Shown piece after piece: positions 7,629 through 17,935 of a stretch of DNA of 64,000 bases. The stretch is taken from the NCBI RefSeq assembly GCF_025460805.1, contig NZ_JAMXFJ010000011.1, positions 62,001-126,000 on the forward strand. Direction: 5' to 3'. The translations under genes were made by a program, and so were the position numbers. Source of the stretch: Microvirga sesbaniae. Lineage in GTDB: Bacteria > Pseudomonadota > Alphaproteobacteria > Rhizobiales > Beijerinckiaceae. Each line of letters opens with the position of its first letter. The stretch's first letter is position 1. The notes under the pieces are model-generated. The model made no database searches. It saw only the letters and a program-made list of their open reading frames with translations, and had not been told where the DNA came from.

Positions 7629-9443
7629 TCAGAACGCCCCGAGATGGTAACGGCTCCGGATCAAGTCGCGGAACTGGCGAACCACCCGAAGGGCGTCCCG
7701 CAGGATGTCCCGCTCCACCGTGGTTATCCCGTCCAGTCGCAGTATGGACTCGGTCTCCATGGCTCCCCTGTGCAAGGCCTGGAGCTGTGAGCGGAGCCGA
7801 AACTCCATGAACACGTGCAGCGCGCTGCTCAACTCTCGTCCGAACGCAGGCTCCAGGATGCCAGCCCTGACGAGCGCCTCGATCCTAGCTACCGTCGGCG
7901 TCTTGAGGATGCCTTTCTCGATCGCGAGCGTACGCACACCATGCACGATCGGGAACGTTCCAGCCTTCTTGATGTCGACTGCGTCCGGACCGGCACCGAC
8001 ACTTGCCATGATGGTGCCGAGAACGCCTAGGCTGGGTGTCGCGAAGGTCTCGATCAGCGATGCGAACCGCGACAGTAGAGCAGCCTCGCCCCGCACGAGT
8101 TCGAACAGGGCCTCTTTTGCCCGGGTGAGGACATCCGCCGAGCCCGCCACGGCCTCGGCATCAAGGAAGATGGCGATATTCATCACCGCCTCGGCATCCC
8201 CCTGGAGAACCCACGTCTTGAGCTGTCGGATGAAGTCCTCAACGGGCTGGGACCAGACTGGATTGCGCACCATGACATTCCCGGGACAGGGTGGGAACCC
8301 GAACCCGTCCAATGCGACGGTGAACGCCTCGCGGAATCGGGCAAGGTCGGCTGCTGGAACATCCCTGTCCAGAAGGATGGCGTTGTCCTGGTCGGTTCGG
8401 ACCGTCTGCTCGCCGCGCCCTTCGGATCCCATCAACAGAAGGCTGCCGGCCTCGCGGATTGACGGAGGGGCTGTCATCCCGAAGAGATGCGTGAGCAACC
8501 GCCGGTTCAGGTCGGACGTCATCTCGGCGATGACATCGACCTTTATTCCCTGACGGTGAAGGCGCTCGACCTGTGTCTGGATGTCCCGGGTGGCAGCGGC
8601 CAGATCATCGATGCTGCGGGCGCGCTCGATCCGCCCCGGGATCAGTTGGGAGTTGCCCGCGAACAGGCCGAGGATGTCGATGTCCTCCAGAAAGCCGAGA
8701 TAGTCACCGTTTGAATGGATCGCGAGGCGCCGCTTGTCGTGCTTTGTCATCAGCAGCAGCGCCTCGAACAGGAAATCATCTCGGTCGATCGAAACCACAT
8801 CGAAGTGGCAGGCTTCCCGGACCGCGGTTTCAAGCGGGAGCCGACGCAGAACGACCGCTTTCGACAGGTTCATGCCGGTGACAACGCCGATGCGTTGACC
8901 ATCCCGCACGAAGAGAGCGTTGATGTCGTTGTCCTTCATGCAATGGCCGGCCTGCTCGATGGTGGCCCCTCCGTCGATGAAGACGGCGGCACGACACCTG
9001 GCCTCGCGCACTCGCGCGCGCAGGACGCTGTCCATGCCCTCCGCCTTCCGCTGCTGCGCAAAGGCATCAAGCTTGCGGGATATCTCCGCATAGAAGAACG
9101 CCGCGAAGGCGGCGTTGCGGTGGATCAGGCCGAGAACGACATGGCGCGGGATGAGATGGCAGAGCGTCTCCTCGGCCGCCACGAAATCCTCACCCGCGGC
9201 CCCATGCACGAGCGCGCGGGCGTCGAAGCTGTCCTTCGGCCCGAGCACCGTCGGGACCGTGCTGCCGTCGCGCACTTCCACGGATCCCTTGATGACGACG
9301 TGCAGCCAGTCCGTGGAACTCCCTTGGGGAATGATCACCTCCTCGGGCGCGAAGTACCCAACGTCGAGCCCGGCCCTGAGTTCCTCGCTTTCCTGATGCG
9401 TCAGGCGGTCGAACGGTGGATTGGCAGTGTCGAAGCCCTGCAT
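7629..9443 (-). CDS. Cyclic-nucleotide-binding / CBS / DUF294 nucleotidyltransferase-like regulator
   Basis: The 604-residue protein is a multi-domain sensor. It has an N-terminal cNMP-binding domain (about 10-130), a pair of CBS domains (about 150-280), a DUF294 nucleotidyltransferase-like domain (about 300-445) and a DUF294 C-terminal helical domain (to the end). The DUF294 region shows the GlnD-like active site GSEGRGEQ...TDQDNA with intact acidic residues, so nucleotidyl transfer is possible. CBS pairs usually bind adenine nucleotides. In many proteobacteria this gene follows actP and is thought to tune acetate uptake to energy state. The ATG at 9443 follows GAGAGGACCGC. It is in the same direction as actP, 67 bases after it. 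Confidence 0.88.
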   Translation of the reverse strand: MQGFDTANPPFDRLTHQESEELRAGLDVGYFAPEEVIIPQGSSTDWLHVVIKGSVEVRDGSTVPTVLGPKDSFDARALVHGAAGEDFVAAEETLCHLIPRHVVLGLIHRNAAFAAFFYAEISRKLDAFAQQRKAEGMDSVLRARVREARCRAAVFIDGGATIEQAGHCMKDNDINALFVRDGQRIGVVTGMNLSKAVVLRRLPLETAVREACHFDVVSIDRDDFLFEALLLMTKHDKRRLAIHSNGDYLGFLEDIDILGLFAGNSQLIPGRIERARSIDDLAAATRDIQTQVERLHRQGIKVDVIAEMTSDLNRRLLTHLFGMTAPPSIREAGSLLLMGSEGRGEQTVRTDQDNAILLDRDVPAADLARFREAFTVALDGFGFPPCPGNVMVRNPVWSQPVEDFIRQLKTWVLQGDAEAVMNIAIFLDAEAVAGSADVLTRAKEALFELVRGEAALLSRFASLIETFATPSLGVLGTIMASVGAGPDAVDIKKAGTFPIVHGVRTLAIEKGILKTPTVARIEALVRAGILEPAFGRELSSALHVFMEFRLRSQLQALHRGAMETESILRLDGITTVERDILRDALRVVRQFRDLIRSRYHLGAF

Positions 9444-9510
9444 GCGGTCCTCTCTGCCTCAATAGGCACCTGCCTCCCAGCTATCCGGGAGGCAGCCTTT
9501 TTGGAAGCCA

Positions 9511-11205
9511 TCAATGGACGTGAGCCGCCGCCGCCCCGATGCCCGTTTCCGATCGGATATACTGGGCGTCGAACGCGGCAACCTCGACCTTCGCCCGGCT
9601 GCTGGCGTCGAGCTTCGAAAAGGCCCAGATCCCGAGGAAGGCGATCGGCATGGAGAAGAGAGCCGGGTTGTCATAGGGGAAGAGTTCGCGCGCGAAGCCG
9701 AAGGTCTGCACCCAGACCGCCTTGCTCAGCACCACCATGACGACCGCGCTGACTAGGCCCAGCAGTCCGCCGATCAGGGCCCCGCGGGTCGTCGTGCCCT
9801 TCCAGAGCACCGACATCAGGAGAACCGGGAAGTTGCAGCTCGCCGCGACCGCGAAGGCCAGGCCGACCATGAAGGCGACATTCTGGTTCTCGAAGATGTA
9901 GCCTAGAAAGATTGCCACAATCCCGATAACGATGGCCGAAACCTTCGAGATCCGGACCTCCTTCTGCTCCGACACTCGTCCGCGCGCGATCACCTCCGCA
10001 TACAGATCGTGACTGACCGCCGAGGCCCCCGACAGGGTGAGGCCGGCCACCACGGCAAGGATCGTCGCGAACGCCACCGCCGAGATGAAGCCGAGAAAGA
10101 GTGACCCGCCGGTTGCGCTGGCGAGATGGATCGCCGCCATATTCGTGCCACCGAGAATGTCCTTGACCTTGTCGTAGGCTCCGCCTGCGCCGAGCTTGAA
10201 GAAGCTCGGGTCGTTCATTAGGAACGTGATCGCACCGAACCCGATGATGAACGTCAAGATGTAGAAGTAGGCGATGAACCCGGTGGCGTAGAAGACCGAC
10301 TTGCGCGCCGCCTGGGCGTCCGACACCGTGAAGAACCGCATCAGGATGTGGGGCAGCCCGGCGGTCCCGAACATCAGCGCAAGCCCCAGCGAGATGGCCG
10401 AGATCGGATCAGCCACGAGGGCGCCGGGCGCCATGATCGCGTCACCCTTCGGGTGTGTTTTGACGGCCTCGGCAAACATCGCTTCCGGACTGAAACCGAA
10501 CCGCCACAGGACGATCAGGGACATCAGGGTGGCGCCGGCCAACAGGAGGCAGGCCTTGATGATCTGCACCCAGGTCGTGGCCTTCATACCGCCAAATGCC
10601 ACATACACGATCATCAGCACGCCCACGATCACGACCGCGTACAGGTAGTCGAGGCCGAAGAGGAGCTCGATGAGTTTGCCGGCACCCACCATCTGGGCGA
10701 TGAGATAGAAGGCGACGACCACGAGCGTCCCGACCGCGGAAAGAATGCGGATCCGGGTCTGATCGAGGCGGAAGGAGGCCACGTCCGAGAACGTGAACTT
10801 TCCGAGATTCCGAAGCCGCTCGGCGATCAGGAAGAGGACGATCGGCCATCCGACCAGGAAGCCGATGGAGTAAATCAAGCCATCGAACCCACTGGCGAAG
10901 ACAAGACCGGAGATACCCAGAAAGGACGCCGCCGACATGTAGTCGCCGGCAATGGCGAGACCGTTCTGGAGTCCCGTGATGCCGCCGCCCGCAGCGTAGA
11001 AGTCTGCGGCCGACTTGGTCTGGGCCGCGGCCCGATAGGTGATGCCGAGCGTGCCGAGCACGAAGGCAAGGAACATGATGATCGCCGTCCAGTTCAGAGG
11101 CTGCCTTTGCACGGCGCCGAGATCCGGTCCAGCCGCCAGGACCTCGGAGAGGTCTGCGCCTAGAGCGACGAAGGTTGCGATTGCAAGAATGAGCAGCCGG
11201 GGCAT
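9511..11205 (-). CDS. actP: Cation/acetate symporter ActP
   Basis: This 564-residue sodium:solute symporter family protein has about 13 hydrophobic helices and an N-terminal segment that looks like a cleavable signal. The region [13 protein letters not shown] followed by [16 protein letters not shown] is characteristic of the ActP/YjcG branch, which imports acetate and other short carboxylates with a cation. It lies between DUF485 (yjcH) and the CBS regulator, downstream of acs, matching the E. coli acs-yjcH-actP order. The ATG at 11205 shares one base with the DUF485 stop (TGATG), so translation is likely coupled. A GTG codon just before it is also possible. Confidence 0.94.
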   Translation of the reverse strand: MPRLLILAIATFVALGADLSEVLAAGPDLGAVQRQPLNWTAIIMFLAFVLGTLGITYRAAAQTKSAADFYAAGGGITGLQNGLAIAGDYMSAASFLGISGLVFASGFDGLIYSIGFLVGWPIVLFLIAERLRNLGKFTFSDVASFRLDQTRIRILSAVGTLVVVAFYLIAQMVGAGKLIELLFGLDYLYAVVIVGVLMIVYVAFGGMKATTWVQIIKACLLLAGATLMSLIVLWRFGFSPEAMFAEAVKTHPKGDAIMAPGALVADPISAISLGLALMFGTAGLPHILMRFFTVSDAQAARKSVFYATGFIAYFYILTFIIGFGAITFLMNDPSFFKLGAGGAYDKVKDILGGTNMAAIHLASATGGSLFLGFISAVAFATILAVVAGLTLSGASAVSHDLYAEVIARGRVSEQKEVRISKVSAIVIGIVAIFLGYIFENQNVAFMVGLAFAVAASCNFPVLLMSVLWKGTTTRGALIGGLLGLVSAVVMVVLSKAVWVQTFGFARELFPYDNPALFSMPIAFLGIWAFSKLDASSRAKVEVAAFDAQYIRSETGIGAAAAHVH

Positions 11206-11510
11206 CACAGGATCTCCCTCGTGAGGTGGCGGGTCAGCTCGTCGAAGCGGCTGTTCGCGCGCTGGACGTAGATGCCGGTCAGGACGAATGCGGAGAGGAT
11301 GACGCCCAAGCCGAGGATGATCCCCAACGAGGTGACGCCGCCGCCGATCTTGGTGGCGAGGAGCGGCTTGGCAAAGGCCACGAGGAGGATGAAGCCGAAG
11401 TAGATGACGAGCATCGCAATCGAGAGGGTCCAGGCGAACCTCGTCCGCTGGCGGACGAGTTCCTGGAACCGGGGGCTGCGAAGGAGTTGGTTGTAATCGT
11501 GTGCGGCCAT
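11205..11510 (-). CDS. DUF485 small inner-membrane protein (YjcH-like)
   Basis: The 101-residue protein has an N-terminal polar part with the DUF485 pattern [18 protein letters not shown] and two transmembrane helices (about 25-47 and 58-82). The family is nearly always encoded between acs and actP, and is thought to be an accessory of the acetate permease; direct function is not established. The ATG at 11510 has GGGAGG 8 bases upstream. The 3' end overlaps the actP start. Confidence 0.9.
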   Translation of the reverse strand: MAAHDYNQLLRSPRFQELVRQRTRFAWTLSIAMLVIYFGFILLVAFAKPLLATKIGGGVTSLGIILGLGVILSAFVLTGIYVQRANSRFDELTRHLTREIL

Positions 11511-11532
11511 GGATCGGGCCTCCCGTTGAATA

Positions 11533-13503
<1,971 letters not shown>

Positions 13504-13599
13504 GCTCTCGCCTTTCCCAGTCGCCCCTCTCCTTTGTCCCTGTGTTGTTTTTGGCTTCGGGACTTGCGCGCCATCATACTGAGCCGACAATTCGTCGAA

Positions 13600-13613
13600 T
13601 TGAGGCAGATCAA
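13600..13613. promoter_or_regulatory. FNR/FixK-type box between acs and the YoaK-like gene
   Basis: TTGAGGCAGATCAA matches TTGA-N6-TCAA. The centre is about 103 bases before the acs ATG (minus strand) and about 76 bases before the DUF1275 ATG (plus strand), so it could serve either gene. Confidence 0.55.
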
Positions 13614-13682
13614 ACGGGTCGGCCTCGGAGACTTGTAAGAAAGTATGATGGCCGGACGACCGTGATGGGGATCGAATAGGAC

Positions 13683-14477
13683 ATGACTGCGCACCGAACG
13701 TCCAGGCAGCGAAGCGGCGTGGCTGTTCACTATGTCGGTCTCACCCGCCGAATCATCTCCGCCGAGCGAACCGGAGCCGCCGACACGCAGCTCGGCCTGG
13801 TTCTCACCTTCGTGGCTGGCGCCACCAACGCGGGCGGCTTCCTGGCGATCGGGCAGTACACATCGCACATGTCCGGGATTTTCTCCGCCATGGCCGATCA
13901 TCTCGCGCTGGGAGCAGTCCGTCTGGTGCTGGTCGGCCTCGGCGCCCTCGTGGCCTTCATGGCAGGCGCCGCCTGCTCGGCCATGCTCATCAACTGGGGC
14001 CGGCGCTCGGGCCGCGGCAACCGGTATGCCTTGCCGCTGCTCCTCGAGGCCGCGCTCCTGCTAGGCTTCGGCCTGTTGGGAGGGCTGGCTCGCGAGGGAC
14101 CCGGAATGATCCTCGTCGGGGCACCTCTGCTGTGCTTCATCATGGGTCTCCAGAATGCCACCGTGACCAAGATCTCCGGTGCCCGCATCCGGACGACCCA
14201 TGTGACGGGAATGGTTACCGACCTCGGCATCGAGTTCGGAAAGCTCGTCTATTGGAACCGGGACCGCTCCGACGGCGCGGCTCCCGTCGTCACAGCCGAT
14301 CGGGCCAAGCTCCGCCTGCTAGCGGGGCTGTTGGGATCATTCTTCATCGGCGGCGTGATGGGAGCGCTCGGATTCCACTACCTGGGCTACGTGGCCTGCA
14401 TCCCACTCGCCGTCCTTCTGCTGCTGCTGGCCGGACCCTCGCTGCTCCCGCATCCCGCCCCGACAAGCGTCGGGTAG
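13683..14477 (+). CDS. YoaK/DUF1275 family membrane protein
   Basis: The 264-residue protein has about six hydrophobic segments. It shows the DUF1275 signature near residues 37-65: [19 protein letters not shown] followed by SHMSG. A second conserved stretch, [22 protein letters not shown], lies near 155. Members are inner-membrane proteins of unknown transport or sensing role. It is divergent from acs, and the two share an intergenic region of about 180 bases that contains the FNR/FixK box. Confidence 0.9.
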   Translation: MTAHRTSRQRSGVAVHYVGLTRRIISAERTGAADTQLGLVLTFVAGATNAGGFLAIGQYTSHMSGIFSAMADHLALGAVRLVLVGLGALVAFMAGAACSAMLINWGRRSGRGNRYALPLLLEAALLLGFGLLGGLAREGPGMILVGAPLLCFIMGLQNATVTKISGARIRTTHVTGMVTDLGIEFGKLVYWNRDRSDGAAPVVTADRAKLRLLAGLLGSFFIGGVMGALGFHYLGYVACIPLAVLLLLLAGPSLLPHPAPTSVG

Positions 14478-14567
14478 GGTCGCCATCGTCCGGACCCGGT
14501 GAACCGGGCGGTGGACATGGGCAGACCGTCGACCCAAGCTCCTTCTGAGTGGCATGAGAACACGCCC

Positions 14568-15017
14568 ATGGCGGATCCAACGCCCAGGTCACAGCGACGG
14601 CTCGCGGTTGTCGTAGCCGTTGACGGCGTTGGCTCCTCCCGTTTCATGGAGCAGGACGAGCCAGACACACTTGCGGCCATCCACACGGTCGTCTCGGACA
14701 TCATCGAACCCGTTGCGGCGCGACATCAGGGGCGGCTGGCGAAGATTGTGGGCGATGGGGCGCTCTTAGAGTTCGCCAGCCCCGTTGAGGCCGCGCTGTC
14801 TGCAGTAGAGGCTCAGGCGGCTGTCGGTGACCTTGCCCGGCGGCCTGCCGGTGAGGATGCGGTCCGGCTTCGGATGGGGATCAACTTGGGTGACTTTGTG
14901 CTGGACGAGGACGGCGACATTCTTGGGGACAGCGTGAACGTTGCGGTCCGCCTCGAGAGCGTGGCCGATCCAGGCGGCATCTGCATCGCCGGCAAGGTGT
15001 TCGACGAGCTTGAGGGT
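14568..15017 (+). pseudogene. Class III adenylate/guanylate cyclase, N-terminal fragment (rearranged gene)
   Basis: From the ATG at 14568 the frame encodes about 150 residues of a class III cyclase domain, with the N-terminal Asp (VAVDGVGSSRFM), the IVGDGALLEF loop, and SVNVAVRLES holding the catalytic Asn and Arg. The similarity stops abruptly at GKVFDELEG. Beyond 15018 the plus-strand frame stays open for a long way, but it reads antisense through a TPR-coding segment, so the long frame is not a real protein. The remaining C-terminal part of the same type of gene lies in reverse orientation next door (15018-15704). I read this as one cyclase-TPR gene broken by an inversion with loss of the middle. 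Confidence 0.7.
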
Positions 15018-15704
15018 TTACACCGGCAAGCCCGCCTGTTGGAGGGCCTCGATGCAAAGATCGCGATCCTCGGAGCGTCGGAAGGGCGAGGTGATCGGCA
15101 AGTATGTCGAGATCCGCAAATCCGGGTCGATCTCGCGCATGCGTGCAATCGCGGCCTGCGCCTCCGCCATCCGGCCGCACAGCACATAGGCGATCGCCGC
15201 GATGCGCCAGGTGGCGGCCCAGTTGGATTGCTCGTGCGTGGCTCGGATCGCCCACGTTGCTGCCTCCCCGAAGCGGCGCGCGCAGATGTGTGCAAAGGCC
15301 GTGCCTGTGCAGCCGAAGTAGAAGAACGAGTCCAGCGGGCTCAACCGCATGGCGCGGGCAAAGCACTCGATGGCCTCGTCCGGATGCCCAAGATAGATCC
15401 GGAGCCACCCGCTCACGTCCCAGGCCGCCGCTGCATTCGGGTTCAGAACCAACGCCCGCTCCACATGGGCCGCACCGGTCTCGACCTCGCCTGCGAGGTA
15501 CGCCAGTGCAAAGCCGCCGGACCAGAGGGCGGTGGGATCGTCTCGACCCAGAGCCGTCGCACGACGGGCGAGGATTTTCCCCTCGGCGATATCGCGGGCA
15601 GGATCAACCATCCAGCCGTTTGTCCGGAACAGATGCACGGACCAGGCTGCCATGCCGTACGGTGCGGCATAATCGGGATCGAGCTCAATTGCCCTCTGGA
15701 ACAA
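15018..15704 (-). pseudogene. C-terminal TPR part of a cyclase-TPR protein, inverted fragment
   Basis: On the minus strand this segment encodes about 228 residues of tetratricopeptide repeats. They begin LFQRAIELDPDYA and end with the C-terminus typical of cyclase-TolB-TPR proteins (RRSEDRDLCIEALQQAGLPV then TAA at 15018-15020). Its upstream end is cut exactly where the insertion sequence begins (about 15705), so it has no start. Its stop codon lies at the junction with the plus-strand cyclase fragment. The two halves face each other tail to tail. Confidence 0.7.
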
Positions 15705-16759
15705 CCTTGGCGCATAAATCAGGCGACGAGGGGCTTGGGCGGGTATAGAAGCGTTCCGCTGAAACCGAGAGCCGCATGCCGTACAAGGCGAACGAGAGCC
15801 GCCGCCACAGGATCCCGAAGGCCCGTTACCAAGTTCAGAACTGGTCGGCTTACGATGCGGCATTGCGTCGACGTGGTGACCTGACGATCTGGGTGACGCC
15901 TGAGGCAATCGCGGCGTAGACGCCCGCCAGTACGAGCCGACGAGGCCGGCCGCGGCGCTACTCAGAGATTGCGATTGAGACTGTATTGATGCTGCGCCTC
16001 GCGTTTGGCCGTCCGTGGCGGCAGACTGAGGGATTGCTGGGCTCGCTCATGCGCCTGCTCGGCCTGCACCTGCCAGTCCCTGACCATACGACCTTCTCGC
16101 GCCGGAGCGCCGACCTGACCATCGCTGCAGCGCTGACGAAGGCCGACGGAGCGGTGAACGTGGTGATCGACTCCACCGGCCTGAAGGTCTTTGGGGCCGG
16201 CGAGTGGCACCTGGAGGAGCACGGAGGAAAGCCGCGCCGGAGTTGGCGGAAACTGCACTTAGCCGTCGATCCAGACACTGGCGAGATCCTCGCCTCGGAG
16301 CTGACGAGCTCGGAGGAAGGCGATGCATCGCTGTTTGGCCCCTTGGTCGAGCAGATCGACCGGCCGATTGGCGCGGTCTTGGCTGACGGCGCATACGACG
16401 GCGAACCCGTCTACCAAGCTGTCGCCGTGCACAGCCCAGGGGCGGAGGTGATCATCCCGCCACGCTCCACGGCGGTGCCGAGCGACACCGCCCAGAGCTC
16501 GCCGACCCAACGCGACCGACACCTTCAGGTGATCTCCGCGTGTGGCCGGCTCGGCTGGCAGAAGGCTGTCGGATACGGCCGCCGCTCCTTGGTCGAGGTA
16601 GCGATGCTCCGCTACAAGACGCTAATTGGGCGCAGCCTTCGCGCTCGGACGCTGCGCACCCAGAAGGTCGAGGCGACCGTCGGATGCAAAGTCATGAACA
16701 TCATGAGCAGCCTCGGTATGCCGGTATCCCGGCGCATCGCCTGAACTCAAACGCCAAGG
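15705..16759 (+). mobile_element. IS5-family type insertion sequence with imperfect terminal inverted repeats
   Basis: The left end begins CCTTGGCGCATAAATCAGG. The right end, read on the other strand, begins CCTTGGCGTTTGAGTTCAGG, so the two share CCTTGGCG and TCAGGCG with one gap. The enclosed 1,055 bp carry a single transposase gene, the usual size for IS5-family elements. The left boundary falls exactly where the TPR coding sequence is cut. No target-site duplication is apparent, which suggests that one flank was lost or rearranged after insertion. Confidence 0.75.
15776..16744 (+). pseudogene. IS5-family transposase with internal TAG
   Basis: From the ATG at 15776 the frame reads 47 residues in the style of IS5-type transposases and then meets TAG at 15917-15919, where a Trp codon (TGG) would be expected. 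The rest continues in the same frame to 16744. Conserved parts include LAFGRPWRQTEGLLGS, PVPDHTTFSRR, VVIDSTGLKVFG (first catalytic Asp), VLADGAYDG (second Asp) and a C-terminal YGRRSLVEVAMLRYK holding the Glu of the DDE triad. An internal ATG at 15989 could still give a 252-residue protein lacking the N-terminus. The element is probably inactive unless the amber codon is suppressed or supplied in trans. Confidence 0.85.
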
Positions 16760-16799
16760 GCTTAATGCGGCTCCCATCTGAAATACGCACCAAAGTCGA

Positions 16800-17080
16800 T
16801 CTCTATGAATTGACAATGCTGCGCGCTTGCAGCGGACTCGGCATGGGCGAAACCGCTTTATTCGACCTGTTCCTCCGCGAGCTGCCGCCCCAGGCGATCA
16901 TGCCGCGCCAGGAACGCGGCTTTCCGGCTGTCCTAGCCGCATAGGAAGTAGAGAATGAGGTTATCGTACGTGTAGCCGACCGCCGTCGCCTGCGGGCAGT
17001 GATCCGGCCTGAGGTTGTCCCGCCATAATCCGGTTCTGGTCCGGCAGCGTCAGGATCTTCTGTCTCAGCTCTTCGTCCAT
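16800..17080 (-). pseudogene. Pyridoxamine 5'-phosphate oxidase-like protein, broken
   Basis: An ATG at 17080 preceded by GGAG opens a frame reading MDEELRQKILTLPDQNRIMA, the N-terminus of a common family of short PNPOx-like flavin proteins. The similarity then moves to another frame (LRPDHCPQATAVGYTYDNL, then LILYFLCG), is interrupted by TAG at the LFCG-D junction, and continues weakly as DSRKAAFLARHDRL. There is at least one frameshift and one stop, and the C-terminal half is missing or unrecognisable. It lies next to the insertion sequence in the decayed zone. Confidence 0.6.
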
Positions 17081-17579
17081 CGGCTACTCCATAGCCGTCG
17101 GCCATGTGGTCTGGAACGGATGATGGTATTGCCGTCGGGTCCTTCGGTGTTGATAAACATCAAGCACGTTGATCGTGCGCACAGGCTTGTTCGCTCCTTC
17201 CGTGTCGGATGTTTCGCCAAGCGATTAGGTCTGGTTGAATTGACATTTCGCAAGGTTGACGAGCGACGGTCCTGTACTGTCAAGGCCAAGTGGACCTCTT
17301 GAGCCCTGAGCCCGCACCCCTTGTGCTTTCGTGCTCCTCCACTTCACCTTTCGAGGTGCCTTGGCCCGGTCTGAAAACAGGCCGGGCTTTTTTGTCTTTT
17401 GGCTCTTTTCCGATCAGCGGTCCTAAAGCATCGGACGGGAAAAATGGACGTGCACCCCTGAGATCCGTCCAATGCTTCAGCCGCGTAAAGTGGTTGGGCC
17501 GAGGTCGTTGACAAATGACAAGGTTCGGCCCCGTCGCACCGGGTAAACGAATGCGAATACGGTTGGTAGGACGAGTTCC
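17081..17579. other. Gene-free stretch with a terminator-like hairpin
   Basis: No convincing coding sequence lies here. It contains the hairpin with U-tract at 17364-17393 and a weak FNR-like motif, TTGACAAATGACAA, at 17508-17521, about 65 bases before the next ATG. The right half of that motif (ACAA) does not fit the FixK consensus. A short RNA ending at the hairpin is possible but no clear promoter was seen. Confidence 0.4.
17364..17393 (+). terminator. Rho-independent terminator-like hairpin
   Basis: GCCCGG pairs with CCGGGC across an inner TCTG/CAG stem and an AAAA loop, followed directly by six T and a further T-rich run. This has the form of an intrinsic terminator on the plus strand. 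No plus-strand gene ends just before it, so it may end a small RNA or a lost gene. Confidence 0.6.
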
Positions 17580-17798
17580 ATGTCCAAGTACTTTTTCAAT
17601 GTCGTTTTGAACGGCCAGCCGACGGTCGATGGAACAGGCCTGCATTTCCCGGACGACAGCGCCGCGCGCGTACATGCCCACCACCTCACCATGCTGCTGG
17701 CGGACCGCTGTCAGGACCCGGTCAACAGTTTCATTGCCGTGAGTAGATTGGATGGCCGCCTGGCGTTCAAGGTGCCGTTTCGGCAGACCGGATCATAG
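17580..17798 (+). CDS. DUF6894-like small protein
   Basis: The 72-residue protein begins MSKYFFNVVLNGQ and continues with a short acidic and Gly stretch, then DDSAARVHAHH. This is the pattern of the DUF6894 family (Y-F-F/H-N/H-V start, then DG-x-E and a helix rich in Ala and Arg), which is abundant in Methylobacteriaceae and Rhizobiales. Function is unknown. There is no clear Shine-Dalgarno sequence (GGTAGGACGAGTTCC precedes the ATG). It stands alone between the decayed zone and the hybrid kinase. Confidence 0.65.
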   Translation: MSKYFFNVVLNGQPTVDGTGLHFPDDSAARVHAHHLTMLLADRCQDPVNSFIAVSRLDGRLAFKVPFRQTGS

Positions 17799-17935
17799 GT
17801 TTGAGGTTGGGAGCAGTGGTTCCCGATCGGGCTTTTCACAAGATCACGCTGGGGGAGGCTCCGAGTGGGACGAAGGCGACGCTCCTGCCCCTGCAAGCTG
17901 GTCCGGTCTTCCCGCCCGGTAGAGGGCATCGGCGC

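Noticed and set aside
14499..15884. One 461-codon cyclase protein
   Set aside because: Only the first 150 residues are cyclase. The rest is the antisense of an intact TPR coding sequence.
17508..17521. TTGACAAATGACAA as a seventh FNR/FixK box
   Set aside because: The right half reads ACAA, not TCAA or GCAA, so it fails the consensus. Kept only as a weak hint.
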